Positions 1 through 7,491 of a stretch of DNA of 25,920 bases are shown piece by piece. The translations under genes and the position numbers were made by a program. Every line of letters begins with the position of its first letter. Position 1 is the first letter of the stretch. Location of the stretch: the NCBI GenBank assembly GCA_023389055.1, contig JAEWFA010000003.1, forward strand, positions 1-25,920, in the 5' to 3' direction. The DNA comes from Pseudomonadota bacterium. GTDB taxonomy: Bacteria; Pseudomonadota; Gammaproteobacteria; Burkholderiales; Burkholderiaceae_E. A model generated the notes under the pieces. That model did not search any database, was not told the DNA's origin, and was given only the letters and a program-made list of their open reading frames with translations.

Positions 1-669
1 CCCAGGTCGCCGTCGGCGCGCACACTCGACTTCCACCAAAGCGCGCTCCTCGCCGAGGTCCTCGTCGAGCGCGACGCGCAGGGCGTGGCGTTCGAGCACT
101 TCACGCCGGAAGGTCCGCTCGCGCTGCTTCCGCTTCCCGAGCCGCATCGGCGCGCGGTCGTCTGGTGCGCAACGCCGCAGCAGACCGCGCGGCGCGCGCT
201 GCTTTCGCCGCACGAATTCGACGCGGAGTTGCTCGACGCCTTCGGCAATGCGCTGGGCACGCTGCAACTGGCCGGCGAACGGCACCAGGCGCCGCTGCAG
301 CGAAGACTTGCGCCGCGCGACGAGAATCCGCGACGTGTCGCGATCGGCAACGCGGCGCAGGCGCTGCACCCGGTTGCAGGGCAGGGCCTGAATCTCGGGC
401 TGCGCGATGCATTCGAGCTCGCGCAGGAGCTCGGTTCGGCACACGCGCGAGGCGAACGACTCGAAGAGGCCATCGCGCGCTTTCGCCGCAGTCGCGTGAT
501 CGATCGAGCGGCAACGGTGGGCGTCACCGACACGCTCGCGAGGCTCTTCAACTGGCCGGCGCTCGCTCCGATCCAGTCGGTCGCATTCGACGTGCTCGAC
601 TGGACCGGCCCGCTTCGCGATCGCTTCGCGAAAGCGTTGATGTTCGGCCTGCGATCGGGCGGAAGGTGA
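1..669 (+). CDS. UbiH/UbiF/VisC-type FAD-dependent hydroxylase, C-terminal part (5' end outside window)
   Basis: The reading frame is open from the first base of the window to a TGA at 667-669, so this is the C-terminal ~222 residues of a gene that begins upstream. The segment IGNAAQALHPVAGQGLNLGL is the second FAD-binding motif of the UbiH/UbiF/VisC family of ubiquinone-biosynthesis hydroxylases: an aspartate/asparagine near the flavin ribityl chain, then the HPVAGQGLNLG loop. These enzymes hydroxylate the ring of the polyprenyl-phenol precursor using O2 and NADPH, peripherally at the inner membrane. The N-terminal Rossmann GxGxxG motif is not in the window, so the exact member (UbiH, UbiF, UbiI or UbiM-like) cannot be decided. 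A UbiH-type gene just ahead of dusB-fis is common in betaproteobacteria. Confidence 0.85.
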   Translation, partial: PRSPSARTLDFHQSALLAEVLVERDAQGVAFEHFTPEGPLALLPLPEPHRRAVVWCATPQQTARRALLSPHEFDAELLDAFGNALGTLQLAGERHQAPLQRRLAPRDENPRRVAIGNAAQALHPVAGQGLNLGLRDAFELAQELGSAHARGERLEEAIARFRRSRVIDRAATVGVTDTLARLFNWPALAPIQSVAFDVLDWTGPLRDRFAKALMFGLRSGGR

Positions 670-701
670 TTTCGCGCATCGTCGCGCGCAGGCTTTTTCG
701 A

Positions 702-707
702 TAGAAT
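702..707 (+). promoter_or_regulatory. possible -10 element of the dusB-fis-purH transcript
   Basis: TAGAAT lies 34 bases before the dusB ATG in the 71-base gap after the hydroxylase gene. No good -35 hexamer is found 16-18 bases upstream, so the call rests on one box and its position. Confidence 0.3.
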
Positions 708-740
708 CGCCCTCCCGTTTGCCACGATCGCAGCCGCGCG

Positions 741-1781
741 ATGACGAGCACAGCCTTCCGGATCGGCCCGCACGCGATCGCCAACCGCGCGCTGGTCGCA
801 CCGATGGCCGGTGTCACCGACCGACCCTTCCGCCAGTTGTGCAAGCGCCTGGGCGCGGGCTACGCAGTCGCCGAGATGGCCGCGTCGAACCCTGCCCTTC
901 TCGACAGCGTGAAGACCGAGCGGCGCACGAACCACGACGGCGAGATCGAGCCGCGCGCGGTGCAGATCGTCGGAGCCGATCCGACGGCGATGGCCGAAGC
1001 CGCGCGGCACAACGTCGCGCGCGGCGCGCAGATCGTCGACATCAACATGGGGTGTCCGGCACGCAAGGTATGCAATGTTGCGGCCGGCTCCGCGCTGCTG
1101 GCGCACGAAGCGCTCGCGGTATCGATCGTCGACGCTGTCGCGCGAGCGGTCGACGTTCCGGTCACGGTCAAGTTGCGCACCGGACCTGACGCCGGGCATC
1201 GCAACGCGGTGCGCCTGGCGCGCGCGTTCGTCGATGCGGGCGCGCGCATGCTCGTCGTGCACGGCCGCACGCGCGCCTGCGCATTTCGCGGCAACGCCGA
1301 ATACGAAACCATCGGCGAAGTGAAGGCCGCCGTGCGCATTCCGGTGGTCGCCAACGGCGACATCGACTCGCCGCGCAAGGCCGCCGCGGTGCTGCGCTTC
1401 ACCGGCGCCGACGCCGTGATGATCGGCCGCGCTGCCCAGGGCCGGCCATGGATCTTCGGGCAGGTCGCGCGCTACCTCGATACCGGCGAGCATCTTCCCG
1501 ACCCCGACGACGAGACACTTTTCGCTGCGCTGCGCGAGCATTTGCTCGATCATTACGCGTTCCACGGCGAATCGCGCGGAGTGCGCAGCGCCCGAAAGCA
1601 CGTCGGCTGGTACCTGCGAGCCTTCGAAGACGCCGGGCCGTTCCTCGCACGGTTCCACACGCTCGAGAGCGCCGACGAGCAACTCGATGAAATCGACCGC
1701 TGGTTCGCGCGCGGCGGTCGCCGGAAACCACGCGACGGGGCGGCGAACGACGTCCTGTTCCGACGGAGCCACGCAGCATGA
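741..1781 (+). CDS. dusB: tRNA-dihydrouridine synthase B
   Basis: This is an FMN enzyme that reduces uridine to dihydrouridine in the tRNA D-loop using NADPH. The 346-residue protein (E. coli DusB has 321) opens with IGPHAIANRALVAPMAGVTD, the typical first strand of the TIM barrel. It contains NMGCPARKV, with the catalytic cysteine at residue 105, and later the VVHGRTR and VVANGDI segments and the phosphate-binding GADAVMIGRAAQGRPWIF. The ATG at 741 begins exactly where family members begin. Its TGA (1779-1781) overlaps the fis ATG (1778), so the two genes are almost certainly translated together; dusB-fis is a conserved pair in gamma- and betaproteobacteria. The C-terminal tail is slightly longer and arginine-rich compared with E. 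coli. Confidence 0.96.
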   Translation: MTSTAFRIGPHAIANRALVAPMAGVTDRPFRQLCKRLGAGYAVAEMAASNPALLDSVKTERRTNHDGEIEPRAVQIVGADPTAMAEAARHNVARGAQIVDINMGCPARKVCNVAAGSALLAHEALAVSIVDAVARAVDVPVTVKLRTGPDAGHRNAVRLARAFVDAGARMLVVHGRTRACAFRGNAEYETIGEVKAAVRIPVVANGDIDSPRKAAAVLRFTGADAVMIGRAAQGRPWIFGQVARYLDTGEHLPDPDDETLFAALREHLLDHYAFHGESRGVRSARKHVGWYLRAFEDAGPFLARFHTLESADEQLDEIDRWFARGGRRKPRDGAANDVLFRRSHAA

Positions 1782-2029
1782 ATCGCAAGTCCCCCCTGGA
1801 CGACGCCGTGGTGCGCAGCCTCGAACGTTATTTCGACGACCTCGAAGGCACGCAACCGAACTCGATCTACGAGATGGTGATCCAGGCGGTGGAACGTCCG
1901 ATGCTCGAGGTCGTGATGCGCGAGGCGCACGGAAACCAGTTGCGCGCGAGCGAGATGCTCGGCATCAACCGCAACACGTTGCGCAAGAAACTTCAGCAGC
2001 ACGGCATGCTGCAGGACGCGCGGCGATGA
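1778..2029 (+). CDS. fis: DNA-binding protein Fis
   Basis: Fis is a nucleoid-associated dimeric protein that bends DNA and activates rRNA and other growth-rate-dependent promoters. The 83-residue product (E. coli Fis has 98) keeps the dimerisation helices and ends in the helix-turn-helix ANQLRASEMLGINRNTLRKK-type segment, read here as GNQLRASEMLGINRNTLRKK at about residues 53-72. The N-terminal beta-hairpin arm seen in E. coli is shortened, as usual for the short Fis proteins of betaproteobacteria, so invertase-type activities should not be assumed. It overlaps dusB by four bases upstream and purH by four bases downstream (ATGA junctions), making one translationally coupled block. Confidence 0.93.
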   Translation: MNRKSPLDDAVVRSLERYFDDLEGTQPNSIYEMVIQAVERPMLEVVMREAHGNQLRASEMLGINRNTLRKKLQQHGMLQDARR

Positions 2030-3621
2030 CCCTGCCCGTTCGCCGCGCCCTCATCAGCGTCTCCGACAAGACCGGCGTCGTCGAGCTTGCGCGCGAACTC
2101 GCCGCGCTCGGCGTCGCGATTCTCTCCACCGGCGGCACCGCCCGGCTGCTTGCCGACAATGGCATTCCGGTCGTCGAGGTGTCCGAGCACACCGGCTTTC
2201 CCGAGATGCTCGACGGGCGCGTGAAGACGCTGCATCCGAAGATCCACGGCGGGTTGCTAGCGCGGCGCGAGCTTGCCTCGCACGTCGACGCGATCGCCGC
2301 GCACGGCATCGACCCGATCGACCTGCTGGTCGTCAACCTGTACCCCTTCGAGGCGACGATCGCACGTCCCGATTGCGCGCTCGAGGACGCGATCGAGAAC
2401 ATCGACATCGGCGGGCCGGCGATGGTTCGTTCGGGCGCGAAGAACTGGCGCGGGGTGGGCGTGCTCACGCATCCGTCGCAATACGCAGCGGCGCTCGAGG
2501 AGATCCGCGCGAGCGGCGGGCTGGGCGAAGCGACGCGCTTCCGGCTCGCGGTGGCCGCGTTCGACGCGGTCGCCGTCTACGACGGCGCCATCTCCGACTA
2601 TCTGTCGTCGCTGCAACCCGACGGCTCGCGCGCTGAATTCCCGGGGCAGAGCAACGGCCGGTTCGTGAAGCTGCAGGACCTTCGCTACGGCGAGAATCCG
2701 CACCAGCGCGCGGCGTTCTATCGCGACCTGTACCCGGCGCCCGGCTCGCTCGTCACCGCAAGGCAGCTGCAGGGCAAGGAGCTGTCGTACAACAACATCG
2801 CCGATGCCGACGCGGCGTGGGAGTGCGTGAAGTCGTTCGACACGCCGGCCTGCGTCATCGTCAAGCACGCGAACCCGTGCGGGGTCGCGATCGGCCGCGA
2901 TTCGGCCGATGCCTACGGGCGCGCGTTCCGCACCGATCCCACGTCGGCCTTCGGCGGCATCATCGCGTTCAATCGCGCGGTCGACGGCGAGACCGCGCGC
3001 GCGGTCTCGAAGCAGTTCGTCGAGGTCGTGCTCGCGCCGTCGTACGACGACGACGCGCGTTCCGTGTTCGCCGCGAAGGCGAACGTGCGGGTGCTCGAGA
3101 TCGCGCTCGACCGCGTGCGTCCCGACGGCGACACCGACTGGGAGCGCGGCCTGAATGCGCACGACGTCAAGCGCGTCGGCTCTGGGCTGCTGATCCAGAG
3201 CGCCGACAACCACGCGCTGCGCGCCGAAGACCTGAAGGTCGTCACGCGCATCGAACCCACCGACGCACAGCGCCGCGACCTGCTCTTCGCGTGGCGGGTG
3301 GCGAAATTCGTCAAGTCGAACGCGATCGTCTTCTGCCGCGACGGCGCGACGCTCGGCGTCGGGGCGGGCCAGATGAGCCGCGTCGATTCCGCGCGCATCG
3401 CGTCGATCAAGGCGGGCAACGCCGGCCTCGATCTGGCCCGCTCGGTCGTCGCCTCCGACGCCTTCTTCCCGTTCCGCGACGGACTCGACGTCGTCGCCGA
3501 TGTGGGCGCGATCGCGGTGATCCAGCCCGGCGGCTCGGTGCGCGACGACGAGGTCATCGCCGCCGCCGACGAACGCGGCATCGCGATGGTCTTCACCGGC
3601 GTCCGCCATTTCCGCCATTGA
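2026..3621 (+). CDS. purH: bifunctional phosphoribosylaminoimidazolecarboxamide formyltransferase / IMP cyclohydrolase
   Basis: PurH carries out the last two steps of purine synthesis: AICAR to FAICAR with 10-formyl-tetrahydrofolate, then ring closure to IMP. The 531-residue protein has the N-terminal MGS-like cyclohydrolase domain (RALISVSDKTGVVELAREL, then STGGTARLL and GRVKTLHPKIHGGLL) and the C-terminal transformylase domain with the catalytic lysine-histidine pair in KHANPCGVAIG (K280, H281). It ends in the canonical GIAMVFTGVRHFRH. The ATG at 2026 was chosen over an upstream in-frame codon because it matches the family N-terminus and overlaps the fis stop. A stretch of 61 bases separates it from ruvC. 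Confidence 0.97.
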   Translation: MTLPVRRALISVSDKTGVVELARELAALGVAILSTGGTARLLADNGIPVVEVSEHTGFPEMLDGRVKTLHPKIHGGLLARRELASHVDAIAAHGIDPIDLLVVNLYPFEATIARPDCALEDAIENIDIGGPAMVRSGAKNWRGVGVLTHPSQYAAALEEIRASGGLGEATRFRLAVAAFDAVAVYDGAISDYLSSLQPDGSRAEFPGQSNGRFVKLQDLRYGENPHQRAAFYRDLYPAPGSLVTARQLQGKELSYNNIADADAAWECVKSFDTPACVIVKHANPCGVAIGRDSADAYGRAFRTDPTSAFGGIIAFNRAVDGETARAVSKQFVEVVLAPSYDDDARSVFAAKANVRVLEIALDRVRPDGDTDWERGLNAHDVKRVGSGLLIQSADNHALRAEDLKVVTRIEPTDAQRRDLLFAWRVAKFVKSNAIVFCRDGATLGVGAGQMSRVDSARIASIKAGNAGLDLARSVVASDAFFPFRDGLDVVADVGAIAVIQPGGSVRDDEVIAAADERGIAMVFTGVRHFRH

Positions 3622-3682
3622 ACGTGCGAACGAACCGGCTGCACGGCCCTTCCCGCGTTCCAGGCACATAGACGCCGGCGCC

Positions 3683-4246
3683 GTGCGCATCCTCGGCATC
3701 GACCCCGGCCTTCGCGTAACCGGCTTCGGCGTCATCGACGTCGAAGGCCCGCGACTGCGCTACGTCGCCAGTGGCGTGATCCGCATCCCGGTGGGCAGCC
3801 TGCCGCCGCGGCTGAAGACGATCCACGACGGCATCGCCGGCGTCGTCGGCGAGTACCGGCCCGACAGCGCGGTCGCCGAGATCGTCTTCGTCAACGTCAA
3901 TCCTCAATCGACGCTGCTGCTGGGCCAGGCACGCGGGGCGGCGATCGGCGCGCTCGTCTCGCACGGGCTGCCCGTGCACGAGTACACCGCGCTGCAGGTC
4001 AAGCAGGCCGTCGTAGGCTACGGGCGTGCGGCGAAGTCGCAGGTCCAGCAGATGGTGCAGCGGCTTCTGTCGCTGCCGGGCGTGCCGTCCACCGACGCCG
4101 CCGACGCACTCGCCTGCGCGATCTGTCACGCGCACGCGGCGACGATGAACGCGGCGGCGCTGGCGGGCGCGCTCGACGTCGCGCCGTCGCGTCCGGTTGC
4201 CGGCCGGCGCGTCGCGTTGCGGCGCGGCCGGATGCGCCTGGCCTAG
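3683..4246 (+). CDS. ruvC: crossover junction endodeoxyribonuclease RuvC
   Basis: RuvC is the dimeric endonuclease that resolves Holliday junctions at the end of homologous recombination. The 187-residue protein starts at a GTG and reads MRILGIDPGLRVTGFGVI. The four catalytic acidic residues sit exactly at the E. coli positions: D7, E66 (in AVAEIVFVNVNPQS), D138 and D141 (in STDAADALACA). The C-terminal ~25 residues are basic and extend past E. coli RuvC (173). There is no clear Shine-Dalgarno sequence before the GTG. The following ruvA starts 24 bases downstream, giving the normal ruvCAB order. Confidence 0.96.
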   Translation: MRILGIDPGLRVTGFGVIDVEGPRLRYVASGVIRIPVGSLPPRLKTIHDGIAGVVGEYRPDSAVAEIVFVNVNPQSTLLLGQARGAAIGALVSHGLPVHEYTALQVKQAVVGYGRAAKSQVQQMVQRLLSLPGVPSTDAADALACAICHAHAATMNAAALAGALDVAPSRPVAGRRVALRRGRMRLA

Positions 4247-4269
4247 CGCGGGGCGGTACCATCCGCGGC

Positions 4270-4848
4270 ATGATCGGAAGACTCAGCGGTACGCTCCTCG
4301 AGAAACACCCCCCGACCGTGCTCGTCGACGTCGGCGGCGTCGGCTACGAGGTCGACGTACCGATGAGCACGTTCTACGACCTTCCCGCCTCCGGTTCGCC
4401 GGTGACGCTGCTGGTGCACCCGGTCGTGCGCGAGGACGCGCACCTGCTGTACGGATTCCTGCGCGCCGACGAGCGCGATGCCTTCCGGCAGCTGATCCGC
4501 ATCGCGGGCGTCGGCGCACGCACGGCGCTGGCGGTGCTCTCGGGACTGTCGGTCGCCGAGCTCGCGCAGGCGGTCGCTCGCCAGGACGCCGGCCGCCTGC
4601 AGAAGGTGCCCGGCATCGGGAAGAAGACGGCCGAAAGGTTGCTGCTCGAGCTCGAGGGCAAGTTGGCGCAGGCGCTCGGCGACGGCGCTCGTGCCGCGCC
4701 CGCGGCGGCTTCGGCAGACGTGCTGAACGCGCTGCTGGCGCTGGGCTATTCGGAACGGGAAGCGTCGGCGGCAGTCGGGCAACTGCAGCCGGGCGTCGCG
4801 GTCTCCGATGGAATCAAGCAGGCGCTGAAGCTGCTGGCCCGGACATGA
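4270..4848 (+). CDS. ruvA: Holliday junction branch migration protein RuvA
   Basis: RuvA is the tetrameric junction-binding subunit that loads RuvB rings onto Holliday junctions. The 192-residue protein begins with MIGRLSGTLLEKHPPTVLVD, the OB-fold of domain I. Domain II has two helix-hairpin-helix motifs (IRIAGVGARTALAVLSG and LQKVPGIGKKTAERLLLE). The short domain III at the C-terminus (residues ~145-192) contacts RuvB. The stop codon TGA (4846-4848) overlaps the ruvB ATG (4845), so the subunits of the motor are translationally coupled. I see no LexA-type SOS operator upstream. Confidence 0.96.
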   Translation: MIGRLSGTLLEKHPPTVLVDVGGVGYEVDVPMSTFYDLPASGSPVTLLVHPVVREDAHLLYGFLRADERDAFRQLIRIAGVGARTALAVLSGLSVAELAQAVARQDAGRLQKVPGIGKKTAERLLLELEGKLAQALGDGARAAPAAASADVLNALLALGYSEREASAAVGQLQPGVAVSDGIKQALKLLART

Positions 4849-5891
4849 TCGAACACGACCGGCTGGTTGCCGCTGCGCCCGCTTCCCCGTCCGAGGAACT
4901 GGTCGAGCGCGCGTTGCGCCCGCGACGACTGGCCGACTATGTCGGACAGGCGAAGATCCGCGAGCAACTCGAGATCTTCGTCGCCGCCGCACGCGCGCGC
5001 GGCGAAGCGCTGGACCACCTGCTGCTGTTCGGCCCGCCGGGGCTGGGCAAGACCACGCTCGCGCACATCGTCGCCGCCGAGATGGGCGTGAACCTGCGCC
5101 AGACCTCCGGCCCGGTACTGGAGCGTCCCGGCGACCTCGCCGCGATCCTCACCAACCTCGAGAAGAACGACGTGCTCTTCATCGACGAGATCCACCGGCT
5201 CTCGCCGGTCGTCGAGGAGATCCTGTACCCGGCGCTCGAGGACTTCCAGATCGACATCCTGATCGGCGAGGGGCCGGCGGCGCGCTCGATCAAGCTCGAC
5301 CTGCAGCCGTTCACGCTGGTGGGCGCCACCACGCGCGCCGGCATGCTGACGAACCCGCTGCGCGACCGCTTCGGCATCGTCGCGCGGCTGGAGTTCTACG
5401 ACGTCGACGAGCTCACGCAGATCGTCGCGCGCTCGGCGCAACTGCTCGGTGCCGCCGCCAGCGACGAAGGCGCGCGCGAGATCGCGCGCCGCTCGCGCGG
5501 AACGCCGCGCATCGCCAACCGGCTGCTGCGCCGCGTGCGTGACTACGCGGAGGTGCGTGCGGCCGGACGCATCGACGTGGCGACCGCCGATGCCGCGCTG
5601 AAGATGCTCGACGTCGACGCAAGCGGCCTGGACGTGATGGACCGCAAGCTGCTGCAGACGATGATCGAGAAATTCTCCGGCGGCCCGGTCGGCCTCGACA
5701 ACCTCGCCGCCGCCATCGGCGAGGAGCGAGACACGATCGAAGACGTGCTCGAGCCGTACCTGATCCAGCAAGGCTACCTGCAGCGCACGCCGCGCGGGCG
5801 GGTGGCGTCGCCCACCGCCTGGCGGCATTTCGGCCTCGCCGCGCCCGGCGCATCGGACGATCTGTGGGGCGGTGAAGCTTCGCGCGGGTAG
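4845..5891 (+). CDS. ruvB: Holliday junction branch migration DNA helicase RuvB
   Basis: RuvB is the hexameric AAA+ motor of branch migration. The 348-residue protein has Walker A GPPGLGKTT (residues 63-71), Walker B LFIDEIH (111-117), the sensor segment LVGATTRAGML and the C-terminal winged-helix domain ending in the family motif RTPRGRVASPTAWRHFGL. The start is the ATG at 4845 inside the ruvA stop; longer in-frame readings upstream are shadows of ruvA. The stop codon TAG (5889-5891) forms the first half of TAGAAT, a possible -10 box for the following ybgC-tol genes, although no matching -35 is present. Confidence 0.97.
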   Translation: MIEHDRLVAAAPASPSEELVERALRPRRLADYVGQAKIREQLEIFVAAARARGEALDHLLLFGPPGLGKTTLAHIVAAEMGVNLRQTSGPVLERPGDLAAILTNLEKNDVLFIDEIHRLSPVVEEILYPALEDFQIDILIGEGPAARSIKLDLQPFTLVGATTRAGMLTNPLRDRFGIVARLEFYDVDELTQIVARSAQLLGAAASDEGAREIARRSRGTPRIANRLLRRVRDYAEVRAAGRIDVATADAALKMLDVDASGLDVMDRKLLQTMIEKFSGGPVGLDNLAAAIGEERDTIEDVLEPYLIQQGYLQRTPRGRVASPTAWRHFGLAAPGASDDLWGGEASRG

Positions 5892-5901
5892 AATCCCGCG
5901 C

Positions 5902-6375
5902 GTGACAGAATCCCTGCCGGCAGCGGCCTTCTCGATGCCGATCCGCGTCTATTACGAGGACACCGACGCGGGCGGGATCGTCTACTACGCTAACTGGTTG
6001 CGCTACTTCGAACGCGCGCGCACCGACTGGCTGCGCGCGCTCGGCTTCGGGCACCGGGCGCTCGCCGACGAGCACGGCGTGCTGCTCGTCGTGCGCGACG
6101 TATCGATCGACTATCGGCGCCCGGCGCGACTCGACGACGAACTCGTCGTCGACGTGCGTCCGCTGGCGGCGCGCAGGGCTTCCTGCACGTTGTGGCAGAG
6201 TGCGCGGCTCGCCGGCCACGACGAAGCGCTCGTCGTGGCGCAGTTGCGCTTCGCGGCGATCCGGCGTGACGACGGGCGGGCCACCGCGTTCCCCGGACCG
6301 CTGCAGCGGCGCATTCTCGATTCGTTGCCCGCGTCGCCTCCTACCCTGAATCCGCTCCCGATGAAGACGCCATGA
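5902..6375 (+). CDS. ybgC: YbgC-type acyl-CoA thioesterase of the Tol-Pal cluster
   Basis: This is a hot-dog-fold thioesterase acting on short-chain acyl-CoAs, encoded next to tolQRAB-pal in most proteobacteria and linked to phospholipid metabolism at the division site. The diagnostic segment is MPIRVYYEDTDAGGIVYYAN, containing the catalytic aspartate of the DTDxGG motif, followed by YFERARTDWLRALG. I chose the GTG at 5902 because it leaves about 12 residues before PIRVYYEDTD, as in characterised YbgC. Alternatives in frame are an ATG at 5872, which would overlap ruvB, and an ATG at 5935. The stop overlaps the tolQ ATG (6372) by four bases. Confidence 0.9.
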   Translation: MTESLPAAAFSMPIRVYYEDTDAGGIVYYANWLRYFERARTDWLRALGFGHRALADEHGVLLVVRDVSIDYRRPARLDDELVVDVRPLAARRASCTLWQSARLAGHDEALVVAQLRFAAIRRDDGRATAFPGPLQRRILDSLPASPPTLNPLPMKTP

Positions 6376-7043
6376 ACAGCGAACTGTCGATCGTCACGCT
6401 CGTGCTGCACGCGAGCCTGCTGGTGCAGTTCGTCATGGCGCTGCTGCTGCTGATCTCGCTCGGCTCCTGGACGGTCATCTTCCGCAAGGGCTTCGCCATC
6501 CGCGCTGCGCAGCGCGCGACCGACGACTTCGAATCCGAGTTCTGGAAGGACCGCGATCTCGGTACGCTGTACGAAGAGATCCGCACCGGCCGCGCCGATC
6601 ACGGACCGCTCGCGCGAATCTTCGAGTCGGGGATGAGCGAGTTCCTGAAAACGCGCCAGCAGAAACCGGGCGACGTCGCCGCGATGCTCGACGGCTCGCG
6701 CCGCGCGATGCGCGCCGCCTACCAGCGCGAGATGGACGCTCTCGAGTCGAACCTCGCCTTTCTCGCATCGGCCGGTTCGGTGAGTCCGTACATCGGGCTG
6801 TTCGGCACCGTCTGGGGAATCATGAACTCGTTCCGCGGCCTGGCGAACGTGCACCAGGCAACGTTGGCGGCCGTTGCGCCGGGCATCGCCGAGGCACTCG
6901 TCGCGACGGCAATCGGCCTGTTCGCCGCGATTCCCGCCGTGGTCGCGTACAACCGCTACGCGTACGACATGGACCGCCTGTCGACGCGCTTCGACAGCTT
7001 CGTCGACGAGTTCTCCAACATCCTGCAGCGACAGGCGAGATAG
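6372..7043 (+). CDS. tolQ: Tol-Pal system inner-membrane proton-channel subunit TolQ
   Basis: TolQ, with TolR, forms the proton-driven motor that energises TolA for outer-membrane invagination at the septum; it is a MotA/ExbB homologue. The 223-residue protein has three membrane spans: about 12-37 (ending LLLLISLGSWTVIFRKG), about 132-155 (SPYIGLFGTVWGIMNSF) and about 168-195 (AEALVATAIGLFAAIPAVVA). A large cytoplasmic loop lies between spans 1 and 2. The conserved threonines of spans 2 and 3 (GTVWG, VATAIG) are present. It is coupled to ybgC by an ATGA overlap, and tolR follows after two bases. Confidence 0.96.
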   Translation: MNSELSIVTLVLHASLLVQFVMALLLLISLGSWTVIFRKGFAIRAAQRATDDFESEFWKDRDLGTLYEEIRTGRADHGPLARIFESGMSEFLKTRQQKPGDVAAMLDGSRRAMRAAYQREMDALESNLAFLASAGSVSPYIGLFGTVWGIMNSFRGLANVHQATLAAVAPGIAEALVATAIGLFAAIPAVVAYNRYAYDMDRLSTRFDSFVDEFSNILQRQAR

Positions 7044-7045
7044 CG

Positions 7046-7483
7046 ATGCCCAGTCCCGGGCCGCGCGGCCGAGGCCGCGGTCGGCGCATGGTCAACGAGA
7101 TCAACGTCGTTCCTTACATCGACGTGATGCTGGTGCTGCTCGTCATCTTCATGGTGACGGCGCCGATGCTGCCGCCCGGCGCGATCGACCTGCCCAGCGC
7201 AGGCCGCAGCAGCGAACGTCCCGACCGGTACATCGAAGTGCAGGTGCGCGCCGACGGCGAGTTGCGCGTGCGCGGCGTCAACACCGGCGATTCGTCGGAG
7301 CGGCGCGTCGGTCGCGGCGACCTGCGCGGCGCGATCGAGCAGATCCGCGGCGACGCGGGGCAGATGGCGGTGGTGATCAGCGGCGACCGCGCGGTGAAGT
7401 ACGAGGCGGTGATCGACGTGATGAGCGAACTGCGTCGCATGAACATCGATCGCATCGCCCTGCTCGTCAAGCCGGCGAACTGA
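7046..7483 (+). CDS. tolR: Tol-Pal system motor subunit TolR
   Basis: TolR is an ExbD-like protein with one membrane span and a periplasmic domain. The 145-residue protein has a basic cytoplasmic start (GPRGRGRGRRMVNEINVVPY) and then the span IDVMLVLLVIFMVTAPM with the essential membrane aspartate (D26), the proposed proton-carrying residue. The periplasmic domain follows and ends in DRIALLVKPAN. An internal ATG at residue 15 (MVNEINVVPYID) is a possible alternative start and would match shorter family members. It sits two bases after tolQ and eight bases before tolA. Confidence 0.95.
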   Translation: MPSPGPRGRGRGRRMVNEINVVPYIDVMLVLLVIFMVTAPMLPPGAIDLPSAGRSSERPDRYIEVQVRADGELRVRGVNTGDSSERRVGRGDLRGAIEQIRGDAGQMAVVISGDRAVKYEAVIDVMSELRRMNIDRIALLVKPAN

Positions 7484-7491
7484 AGCGGCGC

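Noticed and set aside
2257..3735. A 492-codon open frame opposite purH
   Set aside because: Same effect; it runs through both purH and the start of ruvC and has no recognisable motif.
4257..4262. TACCAT before ruvA as an independent ruvAB promoter
   Set aside because: No -35 hexamer at a usual distance and no LexA-type operator; ruvC is only 24 bases upstream.
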